DNA from: UBA11612 sp963662375 | GTDB lineage: Bacteria > Pseudomonadota > Alphaproteobacteria > Rhodospirillales > Rhodospirillaceae | Assembly (NCBI GenBank): GCA_963662375.2 | Contig: CAXXRP010000012.1 | Location: forward strand, 1-64,000 | Length of the DNA stretch: 64,000 nt | Reading direction: 5' to 3' | Shown here: in pieces, positions 17,274-26,318 of the stretch | Layout of the letters: every line of letters begins with the position of its first letter | Numbering within the stretch: the first letter of the stretch is position 1 | The notes under the pieces: model-generated | Seen by the model: the letters and a program-made list of their open reading frames with translations, nothing else | The model's database searches: none | What the model was told of the DNA's origin: nothing | Position numbers and translations under genes: made by a program

Positions 17274-18175
17274 CAGAAATATCCTTCTTGCTTCTTTTTC
17301 TCCATGGATGCGGCAGCGTCGTGATCGATGACGCGGCCCTGGCGTTCGGAGCTCTTGGTCAGAAGTATTTCTTGAATGACAGCGGGAAGGGTGTCGGCGT
17401 TACTTTCGATGGCCCCGGTGAGCGGATAGCAGCCCAATGTGCGGAACCGTACTTTTTTCATGTCGGGTTTTTCGCCCGGCTCAAGCGGCATCCGCTCGTC
17501 GTCCACCATGATCAGGGTGCCGTCGCGGCTTACAACGGGCCGTTCGGCCGCGAAATATAGCGGCACTATGGGGATGCTTTCCAGATAGATGTATTGCCAA
17601 ACGTCCAATTCGGTCCAATTTGACAATGGAAAGACGCGGATATTTTCACCCTTATTCTTGCGCGCATTGTACAAGCGCCAAAGCTCTGGGCGCTGCTGCT
17701 TAGGATCCCAGCGATGCTGAGCGGAGCGGAACGAAAATACCCGTTCCTTGGCGCGAGACTTCTCCTCATCGCGACGCGCGCCGCCGAACGCTGCGTCGAA
17801 TTTCCACTTGTCTAGCGCCTGCCTGAGCGCCTGTGTTTTCATCACGTCGGTGTGGACAGCTGAGCCATGTGAAAACGGTCCTATGCCCTGCGCGATACCG
17901 TCAGGATTGGTATAGACCAGGAGCTCCAGGCCTAGTTCTTTGGAGCGCTGATCGCGAAACGTTATCATCTCGCGAAATTTCCACGTGGTGTCTACGTGCA
18001 GCAGCGGAAACGGCGGTTTGGATGGATAAAACGCTTTCATGGCGAGGTGCAGCATCACCGCGCTGTCCTTGCCGATGGAATACAGCATCACGGGATTGTC
18101 GCACTCCGCGACAACTTCGCGCATGATATGAATGCTTTCCGCTTCGAGACGTTGGAGATTATTCAAACCCTGCAT
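17273..18175 (-). CDS. cysD: sulfate adenylyltransferase subunit 2
   Basis: This 300-residue catalytic subunit of ATP sulfurylase belongs to the PAPS-reductase/N-type ATP pyrophosphatase superfamily. The nucleotide loop is 'LYSIGKDSAVMLHLA' (SGGxDS-like), followed by 'LLHVDTTWKF', 'GGARRDEEKSRAKER' and 'FPLSNWTELDVWQYI', all diagnostic for CysD. It is the first gene of cysD-cysNC on the minus strand. The 280 bases upstream (18176-18455) contain no gene and must hold the promoter; I could not identify a CysB or other operator there. CysH, CysI and cofactor genes lie 3-6 kb away on the other strand, so sulfate activation and reduction are separate transcription units. Confidence 0.96.
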   Translation of the reverse strand: MQGLNNLQRLEAESIHIMREVVAECDNPVMLYSIGKDSAVMLHLAMKAFYPSKPPFPLLHVDTTWKFREMITFRDQRSKELGLELLVYTNPDGIAQGIGPFSHGSAVHTDVMKTQALRQALDKWKFDAAFGGARRDEEKSRAKERVFSFRSAQHRWDPKQQRPELWRLYNARKNKGENIRVFPLSNWTELDVWQYIYLESIPIVPLYFAAERPVVSRDGTLIMVDDERMPLEPGEKPDMKKVRFRTLGCYPLTGAIESNADTLPAVIQEILLTKSSERQGRVIDHDAAASMEKKKQEGYF

Positions 18176-18455
18176 GGGACGTCGGTATCTTTCGACTCTT
18201 GGGGCGAGGAAAACGCCCCGCGACTGTAATGGTTTGCGGTCGGCCTAAGTCTTCGAATATTTGAAGTTCGTCCCGCGCCGCCGCCATTATCGCTCAATTG
18301 CGATGTTCATACGAAGCCTCGGTTACGCAAAACGTCGTTTTAGGCGGCGCTTTACAAAAACATGTGCCTGGAAGGGGTTGGGGTGGGAGCATCGTTCGCC
18401 CCCGCGCCTCTTGAGAGAAGAAATATCCGTGGCGCTCATGGATATCCAAGCTAGG

Positions 18456-19211
18456 CTAGATCATACGGATAGAGCCGTCCATTCGGATGGTACTGCCGTT
18501 GATGAGTATGTTTTCGGCGATGTGCTGGACCAGCCTGGCATACTCTTCGGGCTTGCCGAGACGCTTCGGGAAGACAGTGGACAAGACAAGACTCTCCACG
18601 GCGGCCGGCGGCAAATTCTTGAACATGGGTGTTTCGATCAGCCCGGGAGCAATGGTGACGACCCGTATGCCGGATTTGGCCAGCTCGCGGGCCGCTGGCA
18701 AGGTTAAACCGATGACGCCGCCCTTTGATGATGCGTAGGCGGCTTGGCCAATTTGGCCTTCGTAGCCGGCAATGGACGCTGTATTGATAACCACACCGCG
18801 CTCGCCGTCATCCAGCGGGCCCAACGCCATCATGTCCGCCGCGGCTAGCCGAAGCACGTTGAATGTGCCGATGAGATTCACCTCAACGACTTTGCGGAAC
18901 ATCTCAAGATCGTGCGGGCCCTTCCGACCCACTATTTTCGCCGCGGGAGCAATGCCCGCGCAGTTGACAACCAGACGTGCGGCACCATGCCTTGCTTTGG
19001 CATCGGCGAGGGCTTGTTCCGTAGAAGGAGCCTTGGTGACGTCACAGGAAAACGCCAAGCCGCCGATGTCCTTCGCCACCGCCGCGCAGTTTTCGGCATT
19101 AATATCAAGCAAGGCGACTTTTGCTCCCAGGGCGGCAACATGACACGCCGTCGCGGCGCCCAGGCCTGATGCGCCGCCTGTGATAACGGCAGAAATTCCG
19201 GACAGGTTCAT
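18456..19211 (-). CDS. short-chain dehydrogenase, 3-hydroxyacyl-CoA dehydrogenase type II-like
   Basis: This 251-residue NAD(P)-dependent SDR shows the cofactor motif 'VITGGASGLGAAT', 'NCAGIAPAAK', the Ser in 'INTASIAGYEG' and the catalytic 'YASSKGG'. The segments 'LEMFRKVVEVNLIGTFNVLRL' and 'IRVVTIAPGLIETPM' plus 'VLSTVFPKRLGKPEEYA' match HSD17B10 / type II 3-hydroxyacyl-CoA dehydrogenases better than FabG. It probably acts in beta-oxidation of branched or short acyl-CoAs. The ATG at 19211 has GGAGTG seven bases upstream; an earlier codon at 19244 is unlikely. The neighbour on the other strand is a truncated acyl-CoA synthetase, consistent with a former fatty-acid locus. Confidence 0.88.
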   Translation of the reverse strand: MNLSGISAVITGGASGLGAATACHVAALGAKVALLDINAENCAAVAKDIGGLAFSCDVTKAPSTEQALADAKARHGAARLVVNCAGIAPAAKIVGRKGPHDLEMFRKVVEVNLIGTFNVLRLAAADMMALGPLDDGERGVVINTASIAGYEGQIGQAAYASSKGGVIGLTLPAARELAKSGIRVVTIAPGLIETPMFKNLPPAAVESLVLSTVFPKRLGKPEEYARLVQHIAENILINGSTIRMDGSIRMI

Positions 19212-19522
19212 TGGGTCACTCCATATGCGAAGGCCGGTTTTCAACCATGAAAGGATGGATAGGTTAACGGTCGTTGGAATTTTGGCTGTTTCGAATTGTT
19301 ACCATCTCTTTCATGTTTAGCGGCAATTGGTTTTCGGTTCCATTTGGCCAGGCGACAACCCCTCAATACACTTCTCCTTCCGCCTCGCAACCCCCAAGGC
19401 GGCGGAGGACTGATTTCCGCAGATATCGGGATCAAGCAGGGGCGCAGGACGTATTTTCCGGGGAGGAAGCGTTGGAGGGAATGTGGTTACAGGGACTTTA
19501 ATTACGGTCCTGCTTATCCTGC
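19212..19522. other. intergenic region, no supported gene
   Basis: This stretch lies between the SDR start and the broken acyl-CoA synthetase. It contains only short open frames without recognisable motifs. Because the synthetase lacks its first half, the sequence here probably replaced the missing part or is debris from the deletion. Confidence 0.5.
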
Positions 19523-20242
19523 ATGGTCTGGCGGGCGTGGCGCGTGGGCGGATATGGCGGATCGCCCATGCCTGCGGCGACCATTAAGACCCTGGCCGCA
19601 AAGCTTCAGAAAGTGCAACTCGTCAACGCCTATGGATCGACTGAAACTACGTCACCCTCCACGATGACGCACCTCGGAGAAGGCGCGTTGAAGGTGGACA
19701 CCGTGGGCCGGCCAGTGCCGTGCTGTGAGATTTGCATCCTGAACGACGACGGGCAAGAAGCGCCTGTGGGCGAGGCGGGCGAAGTCTGGATTAAGGGTGG
19801 GCACGTGGCGGCAGGATATTGGGATAATCCCATCGCGACGCGAGAAAATTTCATTTCAGGATTTTGGCGGTCCGGCGACATTGGCGCCATGACTACGGAC
19901 GGTTATCTGCAACTCCTTGACCGCAAGAAAGACATGATAATCCGCGGCGGCTTCAAGGTGTATTCGGCCGAGGTGGAAGCTATGCTCGCCTATCATCCGA
20001 AAATCGGCGAGGTGGCTGTCGTGGGCGATCCCGATCCGGTCCTTACAGAGAAAGTCCACGCTTATATTCTGCCAACGGATCGTTCGCTAACCGAGGACGA
20101 CGTGAAAGCCTACTGCGCGGAACGCCTGAGCGACTACAAAGTGCCGGATTTTATTACGTCCCTAGACCGGCCGTTGCCACGGAACGCCAACGGGAAAGTG
20201 CTCAAGCGTGTCCTAAAAAAGGACGCGGCGGTGGCGCTGTAG
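19523..20242 (+). pseudogene. acyl-CoA synthetase (AMP-binding), C-terminal half only
   Basis: Similarity starts at about 'VGGYGGSPMPAATI' and runs to the end through the family motifs 'VNAYGSTETTSP' (A5), 'AGYWDNP', 'FWRSGDIGAMTTDGYLQLLDRKKDMIIRGG' (A7-A8 with the hinge Asp/Lys) and 'NANGKVLKR' with the A10 catalytic Lys. About 270 N-terminal residues, including the P-loop-like A3 motif, are absent, so the product could not bind ATP normally. No start with a ribosome binding site is visible; the ATG at 19523 is simply the first Met. It was probably a fatty- or aryl-acid CoA ligase associated with the neighbouring SDR. Confidence 0.85.
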
Positions 20243-20305
20243 GCCCAGATCCGCCATGGAGTCGGCCTAATCTTATCTCGGTAAAAGAGAACATTATTCT
20301 ATTCT

Positions 20306-20333
20306 GGGTTCATGCCGGAGTGAACCCTTTTAT
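20306..20333 (+). terminator. rho-independent terminator
   Basis: GGGTTCA (20306-20312) pairs with TGAACCC (20321-20327) around an eight-base loop and is followed by TTTTATA. It lies after the acyl-CoA synthetase remnant and before the siroheme/cysteine gene run, isolating the two. An attenuation role for the downstream genes is possible but not shown by any alternative pairing. Confidence 0.65.
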
Positions 20334-20470
20334 ACGGGCCGGATATAGCCCTCGCGGTGAGGAAAAATTGCTTCATCGGGGGTGGAACAGAGGCTAAGCT
20401 TTTCTCCTGTGCGGCGGCGCTATTGGGCCGATCGGCCCCCGCCGTCGCTATGTTTCAGAGAGGAGCAGAC

Positions 20471-21295
20471 GTGAGCAGCTCGGATAGCCATTCAAACGTT
20501 ATCGACGGCAGTGCGAAAGTGCGGCGACCGGCGGGCGCAGTTGTCCTGGTGGGTGCCGGCCCCGGCGACCCGGACTTGCTGACGCGGAAAGGATATGCCG
20601 CGCTCCAGTCTGCCGACGTGGTTTTCTTCGATGATCTCGTTTCGCCGGAAATTGTGGAAATCTTGCCGGCGCACGCACGCTGCATATACGTAGGTAAGCC
20701 ACATCATAGGGCGATGCTTACACAAGGCGACATCATCAGGCAGCTTATTACCGCGGCGCGGGCGGGGCTGCGGGTTGTGCGCCTCAAAGGCGGCGATCCC
20801 ATGATTTTCGGCCGCAGCGCTGAGGAAATCGACGCGTTACGGGCCGCGGGAATCTCTGTGGACGTGGTACCGGGTGTGACGGCGGCTTTGGCGTCCGCGG
20901 CGTCCATGCGCGTGTCATTGACGCACCGCGACTATGCGGCGCGCATCACCTTCGTTACCGCTACCCGGCGCGAGGGTGCTTTGGCTGACATCGGCGGACT
21001 AGCGGGTGCGGGCCGAACCCTGGTGGTTTACATGGGCTTGTGCAAAGCGCGCGACTTAAAGACCGCGCTGAGTGCGGACGGTATTGACGGCGACTGGCCC
21101 GTCGCAATTGTGGAAAACGCCACGCGGCCGACCGAGCGCGTCATCGCCACCACGGTCGCTGGTCTCCCGGACGAGGTGACCCGCGAAAATGTGCAGAGCC
21201 CGGCATTGTTCATTGTGGGCGAGGTGGTCCGCACCTATGTCCCAGCCAATAAAGTTAGTTCCATATCGGCGGATGCGCCGCCTGCGGCAAGGTAA
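20471..21295 (+). CDS. cobA: uroporphyrinogen-III C-methyltransferase (SUMT)
   Basis: This enzyme methylates uroporphyrinogen III at C2 and C7 with AdoMet to give precorrin-2 for siroheme (and possibly B12). The family signature is clear: 'VVLVGAGPGDPDLLTRKGYAAL', 'VVRLKGGDPMIFGRSAEEIDAL', 'VVPGVTAALASAAS', 'PLTHRDYA'-like 'SLTHRDYAARITFVT' and a C-terminal 'SPALFIVGEVV'. The GTG at 20471 has GAGGAG five bases upstream and gives 274 residues, the normal length; the open frame extends upstream to 20357 but without a better start. It heads the run SUMT-DUF2849-cysI-DUF934-cysH, so siroheme for CysI is the likely main purpose. The precorrin-2 oxidation step is in a separate gene at 26318-26956, unlike the fused E. 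coli CysG. Confidence 0.93.
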   Translation: MSSSDSHSNVIDGSAKVRRPAGAVVLVGAGPGDPDLLTRKGYAALQSADVVFFDDLVSPEIVEILPAHARCIYVGKPHHRAMLTQGDIIRQLITAARAGLRVVRLKGGDPMIFGRSAEEIDALRAAGISVDVVPGVTAALASAASMRVSLTHRDYAARITFVTATRREGALADIGGLAGAGRTLVVYMGLCKARDLKTALSADGIDGDWPVAIVENATRPTERVIATTVAGLPDEVTRENVQSPALFIVGEVVRTYVPANKVSSISADAPPAAR

Positions 21296-21312
21296 GGCAA
21301 GGACATGCCGGA

Positions 21313-21630
21313 ATGACCAAGACAAAAGAACCGTTGCCGAAGATTCTAACGGCCAATGATCTCCTTCAGGGCGGGACGGTGTATTACACCGCGTCCGGTG
21401 AGTGGTCGCCACATGTGACGAGTGCATTGGTTGCGACGTCGCCTGAAGCCGTGGAAGCCTTAAATACGGCCGGCGCGGAAGCCTTTGCCACCAATGTTGT
21501 TATCGAGGTGGCGGTGGTGGACGTCAACGCTAACGGCGCGCTTCGTCCTGCGAGGTTGCGGGAAGTGATCCGTGCAACGGGGCCGACCGTGTACCGCTAT
21601 TTAAACAAATCGGTTTCTCCAGAAAAGTAG
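21313..21630 (+). CDS. DUF2849 family protein
   Basis: This is a 105-residue conserved protein of unknown biochemistry that is nearly always encoded just before the sulfite reductase gene in alphaproteobacteria. Motifs include 'KILTANDLLQGGTVYYTASGEWSPH' and a C-terminal 'PARLREVIRATGPTVYRYL'. It has no signal peptide or transmembrane segment and is probably cytosolic. It lies 17 bases after SUMT and eight bases before cysI, so it is co-transcribed with both. A role in supporting sulfite reductase assembly or electron supply is inferred only from gene order. Confidence 0.85.
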   Translation: MTKTKEPLPKILTANDLLQGGTVYYTASGEWSPHVTSALVATSPEAVEALNTAGAEAFATNVVIEVAVVDVNANGALRPARLREVIRATGPTVYRYLNKSVSPEK

Positions 21631-21638
21631 GTGATGCC

Positions 21639-23294
21639 GTGTATGCATACGACAATTTCGATCAGACTATCGTTCGGGAGCGAACCGCCGAGTTCCGCGA
21701 TCAGGTAAAGCGCCGTCTGACCGGCGAGTTGACGGAAGAGCAGTTCCTACCATTGCGTCTGATGAACGGCCTCTATCTGCAACTTCACGCATATATGCTG
21801 CGGATTGCGGTGCCGTACGGCACCCTGTCGGTGAGGCAAATGCGCAAGCTCGCCGAGATCGCCCGCAAGTACGACCGCGGCTACGGGCACTTCACGACGC
21901 GCCAAAATATCCAGTTCAATTGGATTAAGCTGGAGCAAGTGCCGGATTTACTTGAGGACCTCGCCACGGTGGAAATGCACGGGATTCAGACATCGGGTAA
22001 TTGCATCCGTAACGTGACGGCCGACCATTTCGCCGGCGTGGCGCGGGATGAAATCGAAGATCCGCGCATCGTCTCCGAGATCATCCGGCAGTGGTCCACG
22101 TTTCATCCGGAATTCTCGTTCCTACCGCGCAAGTTCAAGATCGCGGTGACGGGCGCGCCCAACGACCGCGCCGCCGTGCAGTGGCACGACATCGGCATTC
22201 AAGTAGTGAGCGGTGACGACGGCGAGAGGGGTTACCGCATCTACGTGGGCGGCGGCATGGGCCGCACGCCCGTGATCGGCAGCTTGATTCGTCCGTTCTT
22301 GGCTAAAGATCAACTCCTGTTCTACCTGGAATCTATTATGCGCGTCTATAACCGCTACGGGCGCCGCGATAACATCTATAAGGCGCGTATCAAAATTCTC
22401 GTACGCGGCCTTGGTCCCGAGGAATTCACCCGGCAGGTGGAGGAAGAGTGGGCTGAAATCCGCAAGACCGGCATTGATCTGCTCCCAGAGGAAGAAGCAC
22501 GTATCCGCAAGTTCTTCACGCCACCGGCATATGCAACCCCCAGCGAACCCGTAGCATCATATGATGAAGCTAAGGAGAAGAATCCGCAATTTGCGCGCTG
22601 GGTGGAAGTCAACGTACATCCCCACAAGATGCCCGGCTACGCTGCGGTGACTCTGTCTCTTAAACCCATCGGCGGCATCCCCGGAGATGCGAGCGCCGAA
22701 CAAATGGAAGGGGTCGCCGATCTGGCCGAGCAATACAGCTTTGGCGAGGTGCGGGTGACTCATATTCAGAATCTGATCCTAGCCGATGTGAGGCAGGCGG
22801 ACCTATTCGCACTATGGCAGCGGCTGACTGAAATCGGTTTCGCGACAGCGAATGTGGGATTGGTCTCTGACATCATTGCCTGTCCTGGTCTGGATTATTG
22901 TTCTTTGGCGACCGCTCGCTCCATTCCCATATCGCAGCGTATCAGCGAACGCTTTGATGATTTGGATCGCCAATACGATGTGGGTCCGCTACAAATCAAG
23001 ATATCCGGTTGCATTAACGCTTGCGGCCATCATCATGCCGGCCATATCGGCATTCTCGGCGTGGACCGTAACGGCCAGGAACTTTATCAAATCACGCTCG
23101 GCGGCGCTGCGGATGAAACGGCATCCGTCGGCCAGTTGATCGGACCTGGCTTCACGGCAGATGACGTCGTGGACATTATTGAAACCATCGTTGGCACATA
23201 TCTTGAGGTACGCAAACCTGGTGAAGTGTTCATCGACGCCTATCGCAGGGTCGGCGTGGCGCCGTTTAAGGAGAAGGTTTATGCCGGTCGTTGA
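21639..23294 (+). CDS. cysI: nitrite/sulfite reductase haemoprotein
   Basis: This 551-residue siroheme-[4Fe-4S] enzyme reduces sulfite to sulfide with six electrons. It shows the duplicated nitrite/sulfite reductase ferredoxin-like half-domains ('GYGHFTTRQNIQFNWIKL', 'QTSGNCIRNVTADHFAG') and siroheme-binding segments. The Fe-S cysteine pairs are visible at 'IACPGLDYC' and 'ISGCINACGHHH'. It lacks a flavoprotein partner (CysJ) in this window, so the electron donor is probably ferredoxin or another protein. The start is a GTG at 21639 after a GTAGGTG stretch. The 3' end overlaps the next gene by 14 bases. Length and motifs are normal. Confidence 0.94.
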   Translation: MYAYDNFDQTIVRERTAEFRDQVKRRLTGELTEEQFLPLRLMNGLYLQLHAYMLRIAVPYGTLSVRQMRKLAEIARKYDRGYGHFTTRQNIQFNWIKLEQVPDLLEDLATVEMHGIQTSGNCIRNVTADHFAGVARDEIEDPRIVSEIIRQWSTFHPEFSFLPRKFKIAVTGAPNDRAAVQWHDIGIQVVSGDDGERGYRIYVGGGMGRTPVIGSLIRPFLAKDQLLFYLESIMRVYNRYGRRDNIYKARIKILVRGLGPEEFTRQVEEEWAEIRKTGIDLLPEEEARIRKFFTPPAYATPSEPVASYDEAKEKNPQFARWVEVNVHPHKMPGYAAVTLSLKPIGGIPGDASAEQMEGVADLAEQYSFGEVRVTHIQNLILADVRQADLFALWQRLTEIGFATANVGLVSDIIACPGLDYCSLATARSIPISQRISERFDDLDRQYDVGPLQIKISGCINACGHHHAGHIGILGVDRNGQELYQITLGGAADETASVGQLIGPGFTADDVVDIIETIVGTYLEVRKPGEVFIDAYRRVGVAPFKEKVYAGR

Positions 23295-23805
23295 CCGTAA
23301 CGGTTCGATAGAAGATTCATGGACGGTGCTGGCCGACTGCGTGCCCGCAGTGAAGGGGGCGTCCATCGTCGTCTCCGTAGATCGTCTTAAGAGCGAGCAT
23401 AACAGCTTGTTTGCCGAAGCATCCGCGGTAGGCGTTGAAGTCGTCGGAGACGTTGATGTGGATGGATTGAAGCCGTTTCTACCTCGGCTGGGTTTGGTGG
23501 TCGTCCGATTTGACACCATGAAAGACGGCCGCCCGTTTTCCGTCGGCCGCTTGTTGCGCGAACGCTACGCCTATGAAAAAGATCTCCGCGCGACAGGTCC
23601 CTTTATACCCGATCAGGCCCTTTTCCTGCTTCGATGCGGGTTTACCAGTTTCGATGTGGACGACGGGTTCTCTATCGAGGCATTGAAGCGGTCCATCGCC
23701 GCATATTCAGTGTGGTATCAGCGTGCCAGCGACCGGGCCGCGACGGTTCTCGACTTGCGTCATAAGAATGATGCAACGCCGACAAATAGGAATAACGTTT
23801 CATGA
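23281..23805 (+). CDS. DUF934 family protein
   Basis: This 174-residue protein belongs to DUF934, which is conserved between cysI and cysH in alpha- and betaproteobacteria. The C-terminal block 'GRPFSVGRLLRERYAYEKDLRATGPFIPDQALFLLRCGF' is diagnostic. No catalytic motif is known. Its ATG at 23281 lies inside the cysI 3' end and its stop overlaps the cysH start (ATGA at 23802-23805), so cysI, DUF934 and cysH are tightly coupled. A role in sulfite reduction, perhaps as an oxidoreductase accessory subunit, is inferred from this invariant position only. Confidence 0.88.
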   Translation: MPVVDRNGSIEDSWTVLADCVPAVKGASIVVSVDRLKSEHNSLFAEASAVGVEVVGDVDVDGLKPFLPRLGLVVVRFDTMKDGRPFSVGRLLRERYAYEKDLRATGPFIPDQALFLLRCGFTSFDVDDGFSIEALKRSIAAYSVWYQRASDRAATVLDLRHKNDATPTNRNNVS

Positions 23806-24512
23806 CCAATGTTACTGCTGATCGCCTTGAGTTGTTGAACGGACGTTACGGTGAGGCCGATCCGGCAGAGATCGTACACGCCTTGATTCACGACGAGTTT
23901 CCCGGCCGAATTGCGATGGTCTCGTCGTTCGGCTCTGAGTCGGCCGTTTTGTTGCACATGTTGTCCCAAGCGGATCCAACCACTCCGGTGGTGTTGCTAG
24001 ATACCGGTAAACTGTTCGGTGAAACAAAACGTTACAGAGATAACCTCGTTGAGCTGCTGGGACTCACTGGTGTGCGTTCCGTCGCGCCCGACCCGGCCGC
24101 CATCGCCGCGCGTGACCCGCGCGGTGTGCTGTGGTCGCAAAACCCTGATGCCTGCTGCGCGCTGCGCAAAGCAGAGCCACTGCAGAGGGAACTTGAACCC
24201 TATGAGGCCTGGTTCACCGGACGCAAGTCGTTCCAGGCAGTATCGCGCTCCTCGTTATCGTTGTTCGAGGGAGTATATAATAAATTCAAAATCAATGCGT
24301 TGGCTCATTGGGGGAAAGAGGATATCGACGTATATTTCGAAAAATACGCTTTGCCGCGCCACCCCTTGGAAGCGGACGGCTATCTGAGTATTGGTTGCAT
24401 ACCGTGCACAGATAGGGTGGAGCTCGGAGAAGACGCGCGCGCTGGGCGTTGGCGGGGACAAGATAAAATAGAATGCGGGATTCATACGTCTGCCGGCCAA
24501 GTATTGACCTAG
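23802..24512 (+). CDS. cysH: phosphoadenylyl/adenylyl-sulfate reductase (Fe-S type)
   Basis: This 236-residue enzyme reduces activated sulfate to sulfite using thioredoxin or glutaredoxin. The PP-loop 'MVSSFGSESAVLLHM' and 'LLDTGKLFGETKRY' fit the family, and the C-terminal 'IECGIHT' carries the catalytic Cys. Two cysteine pairs, 'DACCALRK' and 'IGCIPC', are the [4Fe-4S] ligands that mark the APS-reducing type, rather than the cluster-free E. coli PAPS reductase. The APS kinase domain fused to CysN is therefore not strictly needed for this step and may serve PAPS-dependent sulfation or dual substrate use. The last residue is followed by 76 bases before hemD. Confidence 0.93.
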   Translation: MTNVTADRLELLNGRYGEADPAEIVHALIHDEFPGRIAMVSSFGSESAVLLHMLSQADPTTPVVLLDTGKLFGETKRYRDNLVELLGLTGVRSVAPDPAAIAARDPRGVLWSQNPDACCALRKAEPLQRELEPYEAWFTGRKSFQAVSRSSLSLFEGVYNKFKINALAHWGKEDIDVYFEKYALPRHPLEADGYLSIGCIPCTDRVELGEDARAGRWRGQDKIECGIHTSAGQVLT

Positions 24513-24588
24513 GCAAAGGCGTAAGGCGCCTTATATCTTCGGATTAGCGGTGGACCTGCACGTTTTTCTCCAAAAAAAAGGCCGCGGG

Positions 24589-25308
24589 ATGATTTTTAAT
24601 ACGCGTCCGGAATTTTATCGTGACCGCTTTCACGAGGCTTTCGCTAGCATCGGACTACCAATTCTCGACTGCCCGGTATTGACGCCGGAACCGACCGGTG
24701 TGGCACTTCCGGCTCCGGACGATTTTGACTCCGTAATTTTTACAAGCCAAATCGCCGTAGCCATGTTTCCGGCGCGCGCCGAATGGCAGCTCAGAAAAGT
24801 CTATGCGGTGGGGCCGGGAACAGCGGATGCGGTTCGTGCGGCCGGGTTCAGCGATGTGGTTTGCACTGGTGCGGACGCGGAAGATATGGAGCAACGACTT
24901 ACTGGTGAACCGTTCCAAAATGCGCTGTATGCATCTGCGGAGGATGTTTCAAAGGATTTATCTGAGGTGTTCCCGGAACGCGTACGGCGCCTTTCCATTT
25001 ATCGCATGGTGCTCTTGGCCGATTTGCCGGCCCCAGTTCGAACGACGATAGAAGACAGTGCCGAGGTTATCCTACCGCTATTTTCGAAGCGGACCGCCGT
25101 TGCTATCGCTGCGCTTCTCCGTAAGGGACGCTTAGTGTCTGACAGCCCTCACATATGTGCCGTCGGCATCAGCGACGGTATATTTGCGGTGGAAGAGGGT
25201 CCGTGGCACTGTCGCGCGGTTGCATCAAGTCCGACGCTGGATGCGATGGTCGCTAAAACGCGCGATTTGGCTATAGACATTGGTTTGATATCGAAGGTGG
25301 TACGATGA
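24589..25308 (+). CDS. hemD: uroporphyrinogen-III synthase
   Basis: This protein of about 239 residues matches the weakly conserved HemD fold, which closes and inverts ring D of hydroxymethylbilane. Visible landmarks are the start 'MIFNTRP', 'VIFTSQIAV' (the usual 'FTSxNAV' block), 'VYAVGPGTADAVRAAGF' and 'ICAVGISDG', typical of bilobal HemD. ATG 24589 is favoured because family proteins begin this way and AAGG lies upstream; a GTG at 24550 would add 13 residues. The stop overlaps the hemB start (ATGA), tying the two tetrapyrrole genes together. Sequence conservation in this family is low, so the call leans on motifs and the hemB link. Confidence 0.8.
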   Translation: MIFNTRPEFYRDRFHEAFASIGLPILDCPVLTPEPTGVALPAPDDFDSVIFTSQIAVAMFPARAEWQLRKVYAVGPGTADAVRAAGFSDVVCTGADAEDMEQRLTGEPFQNALYASAEDVSKDLSEVFPERVRRLSIYRMVLLADLPAPVRTTIEDSAEVILPLFSKRTAVAIAALLRKGRLVSDSPHICAVGISDGIFAVEEGPWHCRAVASSPTLDAMVAKTRDLAIDIGLISKVVR

Positions 25309-26318
25309 GTGGACATGCCTTGGGTTCATATCCGGCAACACGGCTACGCCGTCCGCGCGCCTCCGGTTGGAGCCGGCGGTTGGTGCGGGAGTCAGTCTTA
25401 ACGCCCGATGATTTGGTCCTTCCTCTGTTCGTTATTGAAGGAAGCGGTGTGCACGAGCCCGTCGCGAGCTTGCCCGGCGTTGCGCGCTTATCCATTGATG
25501 AAGCCATAAAAACGGCACAGGAAGCACAGAATCTGGGAATTCCAGCCCTTGCGCTGTTTCCGGTAGTTGATTCTGCCCTGAAAGATGAAGCTGGTACTGT
25601 TGCGCTGAACAAGGACAATCTTGTTTGCCGCGCCGTCCAATCCATCAAATCGGCAGTGCCTGATATCGGTATAGTGTGTGACGTGGCTCTGGACCCTTAT
25701 ACAACGCACGGGCACGACGGACTCATCGTCGGCGGTGACGTCGCCAACGACCCGACGGTTGATGTTTTGGCTCGACAAGCGCTGATTTTGGCCGAGGCTG
25801 GATGCGACATAGTTGCCCCGTCGGACATGATGGATGGCCGCATCGGCGCTATTCGCACGGCGCTGGAAGGCGCAAACCACATCAACACCATGATCTTATC
25901 TTACGCAGTGAAGTACGCGTCGTCCTTCTACGGACCATTCCGCGACGCTGTGGGGTCTAAGGGCGCGCTCGGTGCCAAAGGGAAGCACACCTACCAAATG
26001 GACATCGGCAATGTGGACGAAGCGCTGCGCGAAGTTGCGTTCGATGTCGCCGAGGGGGCCGATATAGTGATGGTCAAGCCTGGCATGCCGTATCTGGATG
26101 TGATCGCGGCCGTAAAGGCCCACGTGCGCGTGCCGGTATTTGCCTATCAAGTGAGCGGGGAGTACGCCATGATCGCCCAATCAGCGGCGGCGGGAGTTTT
26201 TGACCAGGCAGGAGCGTTTCACGAATCTCTGGTGGCGTTCAAGCGTGCGGGCGCGTCAGCTATTCTTACATATGCCGCCCTCGATGTTGCCCGCGCATTG
26301 AACGGCAAAGGCGCTTAA
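25305..26318 (+). CDS. hemB: delta-aminolevulinic acid dehydratase (porphobilinogen synthase)
   Basis: HemB condenses two 5-aminolevulinate molecules to porphobilinogen. The 337-residue product has both Schiff-base lysines, in 'AVKYASSFYGPFRDA' and 'VMVKPGMPYLD', and the allosteric Mg2+-type features. 'LDPYTTHGHDG' occupies the metal site where zinc enzymes have a triple-cysteine motif; here it is Asp/Thr-based, so the enzyme should be Mg2+-dependent, as usual in alphaproteobacteria. It is coupled to hemD by a four-base overlap and to the next gene by a one-base overlap (TAATG). Length and motifs are normal. Confidence 0.96.
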   Translation: MSGHALGSYPATRLRRPRASGWSRRLVRESVLTPDDLVLPLFVIEGSGVHEPVASLPGVARLSIDEAIKTAQEAQNLGIPALALFPVVDSALKDEAGTVALNKDNLVCRAVQSIKSAVPDIGIVCDVALDPYTTHGHDGLIVGGDVANDPTVDVLARQALILAEAGCDIVAPSDMMDGRIGAIRTALEGANHINTMILSYAVKYASSFYGPFRDAVGSKGALGAKGKHTYQMDIGNVDEALREVAFDVAEGADIVMVKPGMPYLDVIAAVKAHVRVPVFAYQVSGEYAMIAQSAAAGVFDQAGAFHESLVAFKRAGASAILTYAALDVARALNGKGA